Source of the DNA: Helochares maculicollis
Taxonomy: Eukaryota > Arthropoda > Insecta > Coleoptera > Hydrophilidae
Direction of reading: 5' to 3'
DNA: 42,970 nt
Assembly: GCA_033557835.1 (NCBI GenBank)
Contig: JAWQRO010000325.1
Coordinates: 1 to 42,970 of the forward strand
The translations under genes and the position numbers were made by a program. The notes beneath the pieces were generated by a model that saw only the letters and a list, made by a program, of their open reading frames with translations, did not search any database and had not been told where the DNA came from. Within the stretch, counting starts at the first letter, position 1, and each line of letters starts with the position of its first letter. Positions 24,801 to 37,000 of the stretch are shown here, in pieces.

Positions 24801-27800
24801 TCATTGGTAATATTTTAATTCATATTGTTCGTCGATATTTGTCTAAGATAAGCAATAAGATACCAGTAGGAAATGAAGCCCAAAACTCTTCTTCTGTTGT
24901 CGTGCTATATGACAATTTCTTCAGCAAAGCTTGCAATCCCTTTTTAAACTGTTCTTCAGTAACCGTATAGCACAACATTCTTAGAAGGCAACTACCTTTC
25001 TTTTGAACTAAAGTATCAAACATTTGCTCAAGTTTAAGAACGTTGGTAATGTTTTCTCTTAAGCTGTGTGTTGTTTTCAATTTATCCATAGTCAAAGCGA
25101 CTTCTGTTTCTTCTACAGCGTAGTTACTTAATACGTCCCAACTAGGCTCCAGCTGCAAAACAATTATTTTATCAGCACTTACTACAAAAGTAAAGAGCTT
25201 TTACTTACATTTTCCTCAACTACACTGGCCAAGTAATTTGCCAGGCCTTCAAACAACCAAATATCGGACCACGATTTCATGGTTACCAAATTGCCAAACC
25301 ATTGATGGGAGAGCTCATGAGCTATCGTATGAAATATTTTTGTCTTTGCTTCCAAACTTGTATCAGGCGAGTTAAGGTCGTGAATTAAAGCCTCATCACT
25401 ATAAAATCGTCAAGCATGGATTTTACAATTTTTAAATACTAGCAAACTTCATTCCTCAATTACCTTAAGTAGATCAGTCCCCAGTTTTCCGAGCTTTCTC
25501 TTATGAAGTTTGGTATCACTACAAAATCAATTTTAAGCAAAGGAAACGGCATTTCTAAGTAGTGCTCAAGAAACTTCACAATCCTGGCTCCACTCTGCAG
25601 AATGTAAGTGGCGCCCTGCAGTTGTTTCTCGGGGGCCCAAACTTTAAGAACGGATCCAATATTTTCGTTGAAAGTAATTCCTGTGTAATTAAATAATGTG
25701 AACGATACAGAGTACGTCGACATTGGAGGTGATTTTTTGAAATGATCCCAAACCCATTCTTCCATTCCAGGCCTGGCAATTAAAAGGGTTCAAATTAAGG
25801 TAGTAGACGTTAAAACATATTTTTATTTGTATTTCATTTAAGAAACGAGGGACAACGACGTTCATCAAAACTGCTGAGGCAGTACGTTGTTCACAAATTT
25901 GTGCAAATGTGAGAACGTGGGAGAAATATTACGACCGATATAGCTACCGTTATAATTATTCAGTCTACTTGGCTTATTAGAGGAAAGTAAACAAAACTAC
26001 TAAAATTAGTCACTCAAAAAAACTCTCGTTTTAACCCCTACTTTATACGTCGAAATAATATTGTGCTTACAATATACAAAAAGAAGCAAAGACAAAAGTG
26101 TTGAGCATAAATTTGTGTCATTTGATAAAAGTGTCAAAACAGTGTTAATAAAATCTATTAATGAAACAGGTCAAAAGTTTTAGTAGATATGTATAGCTGA
26201 TAAGTTATACAGAAAATATACAGTACAAACCGGTTATCATAGATAGCTCCTGTAAATATTTTTCAATGTTTCATATTCCGGTGCTATAAATAATTGGATC
26301 TCATGCAAAGAAACAACAAGATTACAAAAAAAAATACTTCTTGATTCTATTGAAAGAACAGCAGGAAGAATAGCTTCTGGCAGAATATAAAGATGCAAGG
26401 TAGAAACCCTCACTAGAATCTGATGACCAACAAAAGTCAGCTACAAATAATAGCAAGCAGAATTGATCAAACACGACTTTGTCCTAATAGCAAAACGTAT
26501 AAAGCTTGCGAAAAGTTTTAAATGTAAGTTTGTACATTAAAACTTTTATCTAGAGAAAATGTACAAATAGTAATTTCTCTTTTTTGAGTTTTCTAACTGA
26601 AGACAATTTTCTTCAGTATATATATATATCAAAATCATAAAAATAATTTCTTCAAGTTATTTCTCCGTCACTCGCAGTAAGAATTTTGACTGTTTTTGGG
26701 CTTCACTTTTTATGGCATTAAAGACACAACTTTGATACGCTTCCTCAAGTGGCAGTATAAACTCGATACGGTCTTCTGAGGTAAAACGCATGTTTTGTGA
26801 TTGTAAATTAAAATTAAATTTTTGACAACTTACATATCTTCGGTTTCTCTTAAAGGCATATTTGAAAGGGCTACAACATTTGTTTTTCTAGCAATGCTAA
26901 TTTCAAAACTTGCTTTATATTCAGGCTCGTCAAAACATGGAAATACCCTTCTCGCGTATATTGGCTCAAACTCTGTTGTTATTATTATCCTGAAAATGGA
27001 AGAAAAAATGAGGCATTATAAAATATAGTAATTATCATTAAATACGTACTGCTCTTTTTGATTCATATCTAGGAAGGTAGCCTTGTAAAAACCTCTAAGG
27101 TCCTCTGTAATGTTTCCTGAAAACCTTATATCCAGGGTGTAATTCACAGAAGGGTTCAAGTTTACTTTTGTTTTAACTAGAAGAAGCGGAGAATTTGCTT
27201 CTTGCGACATAGATAGCAACGGAATATGGTAGATATTGGCTGCTTGCAACTTATTCAGTATATAATTTCTGTAAGTTTCATTGTTGCGATTTCGTTCTGA
27301 AAAAACTGTAGCGGCAACATCACTCATTGCCGGTGATTTCAAGCTGCTGCTTGCGTTTTCAGTTTCAGGCAATGTTTGTATTTCAATTTGCTCAATAGTC
27401 GTTAGGTTAGCACTCAAAATTTGAAGATTTTGGGCATGTAGAACAATTTCATTAACATGCCTTGACGTTTTTAGAGTTATCGTTACAACTCCCGTGTAGG
27501 TTAAATTATCTATATCGGGATGGAGACGAAGCCTGTAGTGCAGAGGCCGAACTAAGCCACTCAGTTGAACATTTTCCTCACGCATTTCATTTATAGTGTC
27601 ATTGAGAAGTTTCTCTATATCTTCTTCGCCCTACAAATAAACATCTGCATGAGCATATTTGAAACACAAATATGGCAAAACTGTGAAAATGTCACCTGAT
27701 TGCTGTTTATAGAAGGCCCATAGAAGTACATCAATCCAGCGACTACAAGAGCTAAGCATACGGCCAATAAGAAAAACATGATGGCTCTTTTAGTAGTAAC

Positions 27801-27869
27801 GAAACATCCTCCAGCCCTTCTAAATTCTTCATTGTCACTTAAAAAATCGGATCTGCTAGTAGAAACCAT
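21829..27869 (-). CDS. APN: Membrane-anchored M1 aminopeptidase N-like protein (twelve exons), with altered catalytic motifs
   Basis: Minus-strand exons 27869-27696, 27630-27050, 26989-26834, 25772-25464, 25398-25209, 25152-24864, 24747-24445, 24371-24094, 23971-23769, 22460-22293, 22243-22027 and 21969-21829 join to 1002 residues, normal for M1 family metallopeptidases. A single helix near residues 30-50 after a short cytoplasmic part predicts a type II membrane protein. The M1 N-terminal domain includes ARRVFPCFDEPEYKA (in exon 3). The zinc site is intact: HELSH at 434-438 and Glu457 (WLFEG), exact 18-residue spacing. However, the exopeptidase motif GAMEN is ESSEN (396-400), and the position of the catalytic Tyr (Y.KG..VLRM) is Gln520 (QKKGSCLLRM). 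GFYRVNYD and the ERAP1_C-like helical domain follow. No GPI-signal-like tail. An earlier in-frame start exists, but an acceptor at 27899-27900 suggests that part is intron. Confidence 0.9.
26657..26791 (-). other. Unexplained 44-codon frame inside an aminopeptidase intron
   Basis: A complete ATG-to-stop frame in the roughly 1 kb intron between exons 3 and 4 of the minus-strand aminopeptidase. It has mixed, non-repetitive composition, beginning MRFTSEDRIEFILPLEEAY. An acceptor-like CCTCAG lies just inside it, but splicing there would break the host frame. It may be a transposon scrap or a chance frame; no family recognised. Confidence 0.2.
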
Positions 27870-29199
27870 TTCTATACCAGAACTAGTAAATCGCGCCACT
27901 AAAAGAAAAATGAGCATTTGGTGTAACAAGTCCTATGTAATTTGATTGCGGATTTTTTCACGTCTATTTACGGTTTTTATAAAAATGCCACTAAAATACT
28001 TACATTAAAATTAAATGCTGCACTTAAACAGCTTTAGATACCAACTTTGCGCTATGTGTGTGCACAATAACGATGATTAACACCTAAGTAGGTGCGATTT
28101 CAATTTACGTGTATATATTATTTATAAAATAGCACTTCTAATTCATACCTTACCATCACAATTAGATGTTATTGCCACATACAAACTACTTCATAAAAAA
28201 GTAAACATGTGTTTAGTATAACGAATTGTTTGACTTTTGGTATTTTTACACTCTGACAAGGGCGCAATTCATTCCACGCAACAGCAACTGGAGGATACCG
28301 GAGGAAAACAAGCAATTTGCAATATTTTTGTTCGAGCTCAAAATAAGCCGAAGCGGTTTCAACCGACTTTTCGGAAATTAGAAAAATTTTGACGGCTCGC
28401 GCTTGCACATTCTGTTTACTGTGTTAATTGCATTTTAATTGTTTTTGTTTTCTTTCAAAACACGAAGGTATCCAACTGAGCAAAGCGCAACTTGTCAAAT
28501 GGATTGGCATGGAAATGCCAACAAGTAACGCCTGTTTAGCTAAATAGATGCCTAATATTTAGGTAAATAACTAAAAGCTGTACATATTTTCCACATTTCA
28601 ACTTCTATAAAACAGATTTTACATTACGTTTACTAGATCTTATGCAATAGCAATTAAATACCTGAATTGTAGACATCGTATTGCTTTCACGATTCAAGCC
28701 TTCCACACACAAATTGAAACTGTTTCAATTCATCCTGATGTGAATTTCTATACCATTATATTTATATAATGCAAGAAATTTACCGCACCTTTGCTTAATG
28801 TTTGCATTTGATTAAACATTGCTATTGTGATTACCCAAAAAAAAACAATACATTATATGTATAAACTCATAATAGAGAAGAAATACATAACAATATAGTT
28901 ACCAGAGTTTTGTTCATTTGGTCTAGGATTTAATACATTTACTGCATAGGTGTTCATTTTTGTAATAATTTCACTCAAGCGTAAAGTAGGACTGACTTAA
29001 AATCCATAAAACATTTTTAATGCTAACCTTCCAGAAGATGACTAATGTTTCATAATCAAAATCATGCAATTCTTACAGTCATAAATGCAGTGATAACGCA
29101 TATGCCCGCGAGCAATTCATAGAAACGCCGATAATAAAAGTTCTAATATACAATACATTCTTCATGCTTATATTTGGGTGGCCCCATAGAGCTATCATA

Positions 29200-29316
29200 T
29201 TAATTTTGCAATAACTGCCAGATTTCTTGTGTTGTTCCTTCTTCTAAAGCTTTTGGCCAGTGCCAATGAAAAAATATTTCAGATTTCTCATTACAAGGAA
29301 ACACAGTCACATTCAT
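29200..29316 (-). other. Short coding-like frame, 38 codons, orphan
   Basis: ATG-to-stop frame with higher GC than its surroundings and a protein-like composition (contains FPCNEKSEIFFHWHWPKALE). A TTTTTAG acceptor match lies just upstream. The Cys...WHWP...G pattern recalls extracellular domains next to adhesion-type GPCR membrane regions, but this is a weak visual likeness and no partner exon was found. Confidence 0.2.
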
Positions 29317-31614
29317 GAATCAAATATGTAAAATAATCCCTTTGCCATAAACTAAAAATATATACTTTTTGGTATTAACAATATAATAAACTACATTCTT
29401 TCACCTACCATATCTAGCATTTAATCAGTTGGCATTAAGAACACTATATAAAAAAACTACTTAACTTGTCATTAAAACACTAAGCATTTTAATAGTGAAT
29501 AAATACACGACATCCCGACAATGTTCTAATTAAAATAAGACTAGTAATATGCATTATCATCGACAATATAACTACACCTACTAAAATAAAACTATTGATA
29601 ATTAAGTCACATAGCTAAAGAAGAAATAAATAATGTAATTTTTAAACATAATACAGATACTTAATCTAACTACTGTACTACAATCAATAGTGAAGTCACC
29701 AATCATCCTAACTTAAATCAAAGAATATTTTAGATCGTCAGATACTAACCACAATTTCTAGCCTCGTTATAGTAAGAGAAAAATGTACGTAAGTTCATAA
29801 AAATGAACCGTCAATTTCTTCATCCAAATAAATAGTAAATTGACATATATTAAATCCATTCATAACCAATCATTACTCATATTGGAGTATGTGATAAGAC
29901 GAGCAAAAGGAGATACAGTAAATGAAAAATGAAAAAATATAAAATAAGTAGTGGAAAACGAATGATATTATATTCTCATGTTTTTTGCTAAATAAAAATC
30001 TACTATTTGGTTGGATAAGAAAGTTCAGCATTTAGAAAATAGCTTCCTCAGGCCAATCACATATCAGTCTAACTAGTCAGACATTAGCCAACTGAAATTC
30101 ATATTTTCTCATTGGGACTCTAATCCAAATTCAATTGCAGACATAAACTGAAGGCGCATCCAAAATTTTGTTTTCCACCAACAATAAAAGGAACTACACT
30201 AATAAGATTGGAATGTCAATAGGGGATAAAAGTAATAAATCACTTCAACTATTATGACTTACGTAGAACGTGCGTTGTTTGTCAATTCAAAACCGGTAGA
30301 TAGCACTTAGCTTTAAATGGATAATGAGTATACAACTATTGGGGATGGCAAATGACGCTATTCTTTGCAGTTATGGCTATTCAAGTGTAGAGATTTCCAG
30401 TTGCAAAGTGTTGTTCGTTCCGAGGGTCAATTGCGAAATTAACTCTCCTCTTCCCCAACTCCTTTTGTATAAGTGTGGTTTGATCACTTGTGACCTATAG
30501 AAATCAGTTCTGTGATGATACAGCTTTAGTATTACCGCATTTTGTCATGTATGTATAGTTTTCTTAATTTTGGTAATGTTATACTAACGGGGTTGTGCAA
30601 GAAAAAAGTTAATTCGTTATTTTAAGTGTTTCGTTACAAACTCATCTCACCTTCTGCTTTATTTTTTCGTGATTTTTGTTAATATGATTTATTTTTTTTT
30701 TAATTTAATATAGAGTATCCAAATTCAACAAGCAAGTTATTTTAAGCACATTTAGATGCAAGGTCTCCCGAGATTTTTTTTAGATATTACCACTTGTTTA
30801 TTTGTGAAACGATTGAAGAATTTTCAACTTTGTAATTAATAAGTTACTCCGGAAAATATTTGCTTTTCAGTATTTTGAGAAAGACATTTCGATAGTCAAA
30901 TACGTTGCTCTGGGGGCTTCCGACTTTTACAATAAATTTAAAATATTCTCTTCAAAATAGCATGATAAAACATTTGAAACATATCATTTAGCGCATATTT
31001 TATTTTAAGTCGAAAAAGCGATATATCAGTTAGATTTTATGTAGAATGAATGCTGCTTATCCCGCAGCAAAAAAAGTGACTGCAACATATTTTGAATTTT
31101 AGAGAACCCTTCTGCTGCGACAATTATTTTTTGTTTAAAAAAATATACTGAATATTATTAAATTTGCTGCATAATTAGAATTGCTTTATGCGAAAACACT
31201 TTACCTAAACTCCAAGCGTAGTCATGAAGGGTCTTCTTAACAGCATTTTTTCAAAAATACACTTGCTTCATCGTAATTATCAGAACAAAACACAAAGTAT
31301 ATTTCTGCCTTGTCACAAAATAATATGTTCACTTTTTATTTAAATTAAATTCAAATAACAATGACAATTATCCTTTAACCAAAAAACGCTTTTGATACAG
31401 AAGACAGAAGCTTTAATTCTCTTTCTGCGTGCATTTCATAAAGTTTAAACGAATTTTTACAAATAATAAATAGATTTACTGTCATTCAGAAAAGAATTGT
31501 TCAGTAGTATTTCGAAAAATTTAATGTCACGTTTTACGATTACTTATAATAATAATTACAAAATATGCATTGGGTGTATAAAGATTTATGTAGCTTGCAA
31601 AATAGTAATAAATT

Positions 31615-31835
31615 AAATATCTTACTAACTGGGGTTGATATCGACTCCAATAAAAATCTGTGCAAACGTGAGCCGCTCCTCTTGCACTCTATGCTTGTAT
31701 TTTATTGGACTGCTTTTTATGTTTAATTTTGTTTTAATTATGTTTTCATTTCTTTCATTTTATTTACTAGAAAAGGATCATTTTTTTATTATTTCAGGCT
31801 TTATACGCTCAGGTGATTTACATGTTAATAAAAAC
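31615..31835 (+). repeat. Diverged repeat, copy 1 of 3
   Basis: Shares an ordered set of short matches with copies 2 and 3: a TTTATTGG.CTG block (near 31708), a long T-rich run, and an end block CTTTATACGCTCAGGTGATT (31799-31818). Strongly diverged. Family unknown. Confidence 0.4.
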
Positions 31836-32169
31836 GTTATTCTTTAAATAATGCATAAAGAAATTTGCCTTCCTAGTTTCAAAAACTTGCATGAACTAAA
31901 ACCAAATTAAATTTATCAGACAAACAGACTGGTCCAACAATATCTTTCTACCGATAACACATGCATCACTTCTCTTGCGTCTGTTGTTGTAAATTTATTA
32001 CGCTTTACGTGTTTTGATGAGCATCCCCTTTCATTTTTATCAACTTGTTTACAACAAAATTAGGGTTTAGTTCAGATGATTTGCATATTAGTAACTATAT
32101 ATTTTTTTGAATAAGGCATAAAGAAAAGTTTACTATAGCTAACTAACGTAATAGTAAATATTGTATTAA

Positions 32170-32360
32170 AAACAAATTGAAATGGAAGCAATCCGACCAA
32201 ACATGTGGCGCTTGTTTTTTCTATCCAGTTGAAATTTATTGGGCTGTTAAATTTTTGCTCGTTTTTATTTCTTTTCAAGGAGGGTTTTTTTATTATTATT
32301 TCGTCAGTTTCGAGGCCAGATGCTTTAAGCGTAAACAAGAAGGTGATTTTTTAAAATACC
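32170..32360 (+). repeat. Diverged repeat, copy 2 of 3
   Basis: Contains AAATTTATTGGGCTGTTAAA (near 32233), the T-rich run, and the end block CTTTAAGCGTAAACAAGAAG followed by GTGATTTTTT (32322-32351). Same orientation as copies 1 and 3. Confidence 0.45.
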
Positions 32361-32538
32361 GATAAAATTCGTCTGTGTTCGATCGACGACATCATAAGGA
32401 ATTCCAACAGTGGTTCTTAACATGTACATGTAACTAATATCTCGGTTACTAACTATGCCCTAAAATGCAAACAAAAGCCTATCGCTTATTATTTCTTATA
32501 TCTACCACCTCTATAATTTTTGTTACTTAATTTTGAAA

Positions 32539-32539
32539 C

Positions 32540-32608
<69 letters not shown>
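32539..32608. repeat. (TA)n microsatellite, about 70 bp
   Basis: An almost uninterrupted TA dinucleotide run with one C near its left end. Length is probably polymorphic and may be misassembled. Confidence 0.9.
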
Positions 32609-32611
<3 letters not shown>

Positions 32612-33432
32612 GGGAACCACATGTTTTTTTGTATATATATAAATACTAGCATTGTATTCAAATCACACAGTTAAGTCCATCAAAGTTTCGAGATTAAATA
32701 TTACATGTTTGCATGAACGCAAACCTTCAGTTCGCAGTCAATTTTAATGCAGTCCATTAACTTTTTATTTATCCTTTATCAGACAGAACGTGGCCTCGAA
32801 ACATTATCGGCTTAAAGTACCTTCTTCCGCTACAAGAAAGATGATTACATCATAATTTATGAAAATGCAACACTATGTATTTGTGTAAATTATTCTGTGG
32901 CTGATTTTATTTCATCCAGGTTAAACAAAAAATATAAAATTTTTAATAAGTGAGACATTTTCCAAACAATTAGTGCCAGCCTGAATAGCATGGTGAAACA
33001 TTTTAAATAGATCTTTTAAAATATTAAACACTAACAATTCCTTACTAGTATGAAGCAAGTAGTATGAAAGCAAGTCAGACATGTAATTGCAATTGGCATA
33101 AAAAGCCATCATGAATAAATTCACGTGAGTAATCTAATCATTGTGTTAAGTTAAATTTAAAGAAAATTGATAATTAATTGTACTCATATTTGATATATGT
33201 ACTAAAAAATTTGAAATTACTAAATTGCGATTTCATTGACTATAATAGTGTACATTTCGTAACTATTGCAGAAGAACTGTTTAAAAATACTAATTGGCGT
33301 GCTAATATTACGTATAATTATTTTATAGGCTAGTTAATAAAAAATGTGCTGTCAGAATTATTAACTTTAAATTTTTATTTAAAAAAATGCATTTGTTTAA
33401 TTTCAACATGTTTAAATTGTAAAATAGTTACA

Positions 33433-33860
33433 AATTAAATCACTGGTGTTAAATTTAATCCATCGATTTGTCTCGCTTTTTTTGTTTCCGACGTTGTAAT
33501 TTATTGCTTTATTAGATTTATTTAGAATAGTTATATTTTGTTTACTAATACGATCGGTTCTTTCATACTTCATGTTTTATTGTTATTTACCTGTTAGCAA
33601 AATGTGATTTTTTTCAATAGGGCATGAAAAAAACAGCCATAATAAGTTAATTAATTATATTTAATAGCATGCATTTACTAAACCGACTAAATATATGCTG
33701 ATTAGTTTGACTCTTTAGTGGAAATTTATCACTTCATTAATTTTTCAGATATAGTGATTTTTCGTCTTCAAAAAAAGTTTTTTTTAATATTTCATTTTTT
33801 TATAAGTTGATATGTTTTAAATGTAGACAAGGAGGTGATCATTTGAAATGGAAATTAAAT
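33433..33860 (+). repeat. Diverged repeat, copy 3 of 3 (interrupted)
   Basis: The left half (TCGCTTTTTTTGTTTCCGAC then GTTGTAATTTATTGC near 33474-33510) and right half (GTTTTAAATGTAGACAAGGA then GGTGATC near 33815-33841) match copy 2 but are separated by about 250 bp of extra sequence. Confidence 0.4.
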
Positions 33861-34010
33861 TCTTCTACTTCTGTACATTTTTTCAATCCTTTTTATTATG
33901 AAACAAAAAAATAGATTTAAGTTTAATTTCAGGTAGGAAATGTTTATTGCTATTAAACATTACTTATGAATAGGTTTTAAAACAACATTTTTTTCAGATA
34001 AGTCAAGAAA

Positions 34011-37000
34011 ATGCGCTCCTACTTTTTTGGGGGCCTAGTACTACTTTTTATAGCAAACGTAAATCAGGTAAGAACTGAGTATGCTAACCAAACAATATTT
34101 CAAAGCATCTTTTTAGATATTGGCGGCTAAAAGAAGTATAGATCTAATAGCTGCCCATAGCTTGATATCTGATGGAAGGCTACCAAGGGAAGTCACTCCA
34201 AACAGTTATAGTTTAGATATTCAACCATTTCCTCAAGAGGGATACTTTATTGGTAGAGTCAGGATCAACGTGACATGGCAAGAGTCCAGCAATTTAATCA
34301 CGCTGCATGCACATCAAAATTTAGATATTTCATCAACAGTAATCACTCAATATGTATCAGATGATGATATGTACGTAATGTAATCGTTTTAAATCTCTAT
34401 CAATTCTAATTTTCCATTCTGCACAGAGAACGAATTTCATCGACACCAACTCCTCCAACAATTTTAAAAATTGTTAAAACAGAACGAGTGCCAAAGAAGC
34501 CACTTTTGGAAATTCAGTTAGAAAAGGCGTTCAACAGGGGCACACAATGTGAAATCGACATTAACTTCTCCGGAAAAATGTTTAATGATACAAGTGAGGG
34601 AATGTTCAGGCACAGCTACGTGGATGCTAAAACAGGAGAGACTAAATGGTACGTTGCCACTCACTTCCGTCCAAATATGGCAAGGACTGTATTCCCATGT
34701 TTTGATGAACCAGCTTACAAAGTTCCTTTTATTATCAGAGTTACAAGAAAAGCTGATATGAGTTCTTTGTCGAATATGCCATTGGAAACAACCCTCGAAG
34801 CGTGAGTAGTTTCAGCCATTTCGCCTTATATACATTCGTAAGTGCGCTATATTGTAGGCCAAATAAGCCAGGATGGTACATAGATCAATTCTTGGAATCA
34901 CCGCCAATGTCTACGTTTACTGTTGGAATTGTTGTGTCCAATTTGACCGCTGGTTCATTTTACGCCCAAAAAGAGGAAGGCTTAGGTAATACGTTTTTGA
35001 GTATTTATATAAATGTTGAGACAAATAGCGTCTCGTAAGCCATTTTTTGTAAATAAAGATAGATCTTAAGTACCTCGATAGAAGCTGGTAAGACCATGTA
35101 AAGCATAACATTCTTTCCTAAAAATTTTCGACCGGTCATGTAATTTTTTTTAAAAGATTCCATTTTTTACCTGGTTGGTTTCGATATTTACATTTTACAT
35201 ACTTCTCAAAAGGTTTTAAAAAATTCGATTTGTGTAGCACATAAAAAGATATTTATTTCAATATTTCGGCTTTAGCGAGCCTTGACATTAAAAATGAGAA
35301 CCAGAAATTGGATTACATTCTTGGATTTTAATAGCTGTATTTCTAAAAGTTGGAATAAATGATCGTATAGTAAAAGTCAGATTATATGAAAAATTAAATA
35401 CGCTTTATTTACTAGGGAATTATTTTTTCCCTGCTCATAAAACTTTATATCGTAGTAAACATATAAATCCACAACAGCTTACGATTTTTGCTTTTAATGG
35501 CCTGTTCATTCCTTAATAGGTGTTCTCTACCCAAGTGAATTATGAAAAAGCAAATCAAATATGTCTTCGCGACAAATTTGATATTATTAGCTTTCCTAGA
35601 TTTTAAAATATTTCTTTTCATTTATGTAAATATTTGTTTCATTTCATGTGATAACAACATTACTCTATGCTAAAGGAATTGTTAATTTGGGATTATGATC
35701 CGAATTTATTAATACAGGGTAATTTTACAATGAAAATCATATACCAATTTTCACAAAATGTTGAAAGATAATCTATGAATATTAGTGAAACTGACTTCAC
35801 CCAATTGCAGTAGATTCTTTGTTAGACTATTAATTTTATGATTTTAAAAAGTTGCTAAGCAAAGAAAATGCATTTGATTATGATAAATTATAGATGTGGA
35901 AGTCAGAGTGTTTGGCCGATCCGATTATTTAGAGTTACTCAAGAATTCAACGCAGAAAATATTAAAATCCCTAAAAATATTGCAAGACTTCTGGGGAGTT
36001 CCATATCCATTGCCCAAATTAGACTGTTTGGCGCTTCCAAATTATCAAGCAACCAAACCAGCGGATAACTGGGGATTAATTTTGTTTAAGTATGTATAAA
36101 GCAAGGTTTTTCCTTAATTTATTATTTACGAAACCATATTGCAGAGAAAGCGAACTGAGCACCAAAACGACTTGGCCAATTTCCCAAGAATTGGTTTACC
36201 AATGGCTGGGTGCTTTTGCGACCCCATTTTGGTGGAGCGATGCCCACATAAACAACGCTTTAGCGAAATATTTGACGGCTTACACAGTTTTACAGGTGAG
36301 TGAATTTAAATTTTCCATTATAGTCTCTAGTAATTCAAATTTTTCAGCTGAAAGACAGCACGGAAACCTTCAACAATTGGCCTATGACCATGCTGTATTC
36401 AATTTATTACGAATTTAGTAAAAGATATCCTCATGGTAAGAGCACAGCTATAAAGCAAGACTCAGCTTCTGCGAAAACGGCGTTGGTGTTTAGAATGTTG
36501 AATTATACTTTAGGAGAAAATGTCTTCAAACAGGGAATGCAGCGTTTCATGAATGATAGGTAATGTTGGAATGTTTAAATTCAAACATTGGAATAGGAAA
36601 TTATGTTGTTATAGGCAATTTAAAACGTTTTTCGCGGACGACATTTGGAGCTCATTGACTGAGGAAGCGAGGTTTCATAGTATTTTGGATATACCCAATT
36701 CTGTTAATGAAATTGCTGGGTCATGGATTACGAAGGACAGGTTACCTGTTGTGAATGTCACAAGAAATTACAAAGACGGTTCTGCTACTATATCTCAGGT
36801 ATACCCTCGTTCTTAAAATGTTGTGCAATATTTAAACAATCTGAAAATTGTTACCCATTTTTCTTCTGATATTATTTTCAGTTCTTAACATTGATATAAT
36901 TGTTATCAATATTATAAACTTATAGCTTTGAATAAACAAATTTCTTTTCAGAGAGTCTATCTTCGAGAAAGACCTCATGACGTTCCCGACCAAGATAAAT

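Larger units (their letters stand above)
27870..34010. other. Divergent intergenic region between the two aminopeptidase genes
   Basis: Both genes point away from this 6.1 kb, so their promoters and 5' untranslated exons should lie here. On the left, a splice acceptor at 27899-27900 (minus strand) implies a noncoding first exon further right; the less AT-rich block at about 28240-28420 is a candidate for that exon or promoter. On the right, TTTTTTCAG ending at 33997 (plus) implies a noncoding exon upstream of the second gene. Between them lie a long TA tract, a three-copy diverged repeat and one short coding-like frame, each listed separately. No other gene was seen. Confidence 0.45.

Noticed and set aside
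27870..27929. Longer N-terminus for the minus-strand aminopeptidase starting at 27929
   Set aside because: A TTCTTTTAG acceptor ends at 27899, so the extra residues are probably intron; the ATG at 27869 lies in the exon after it.
31635..32365. Hydrophobic plus-strand frames as membrane protein exons
   Set aside because: Their hydrophobicity comes from T-rich DNA (Phe/Leu/Ile codons); they coincide with the diverged repeat copies and lack splice partners.
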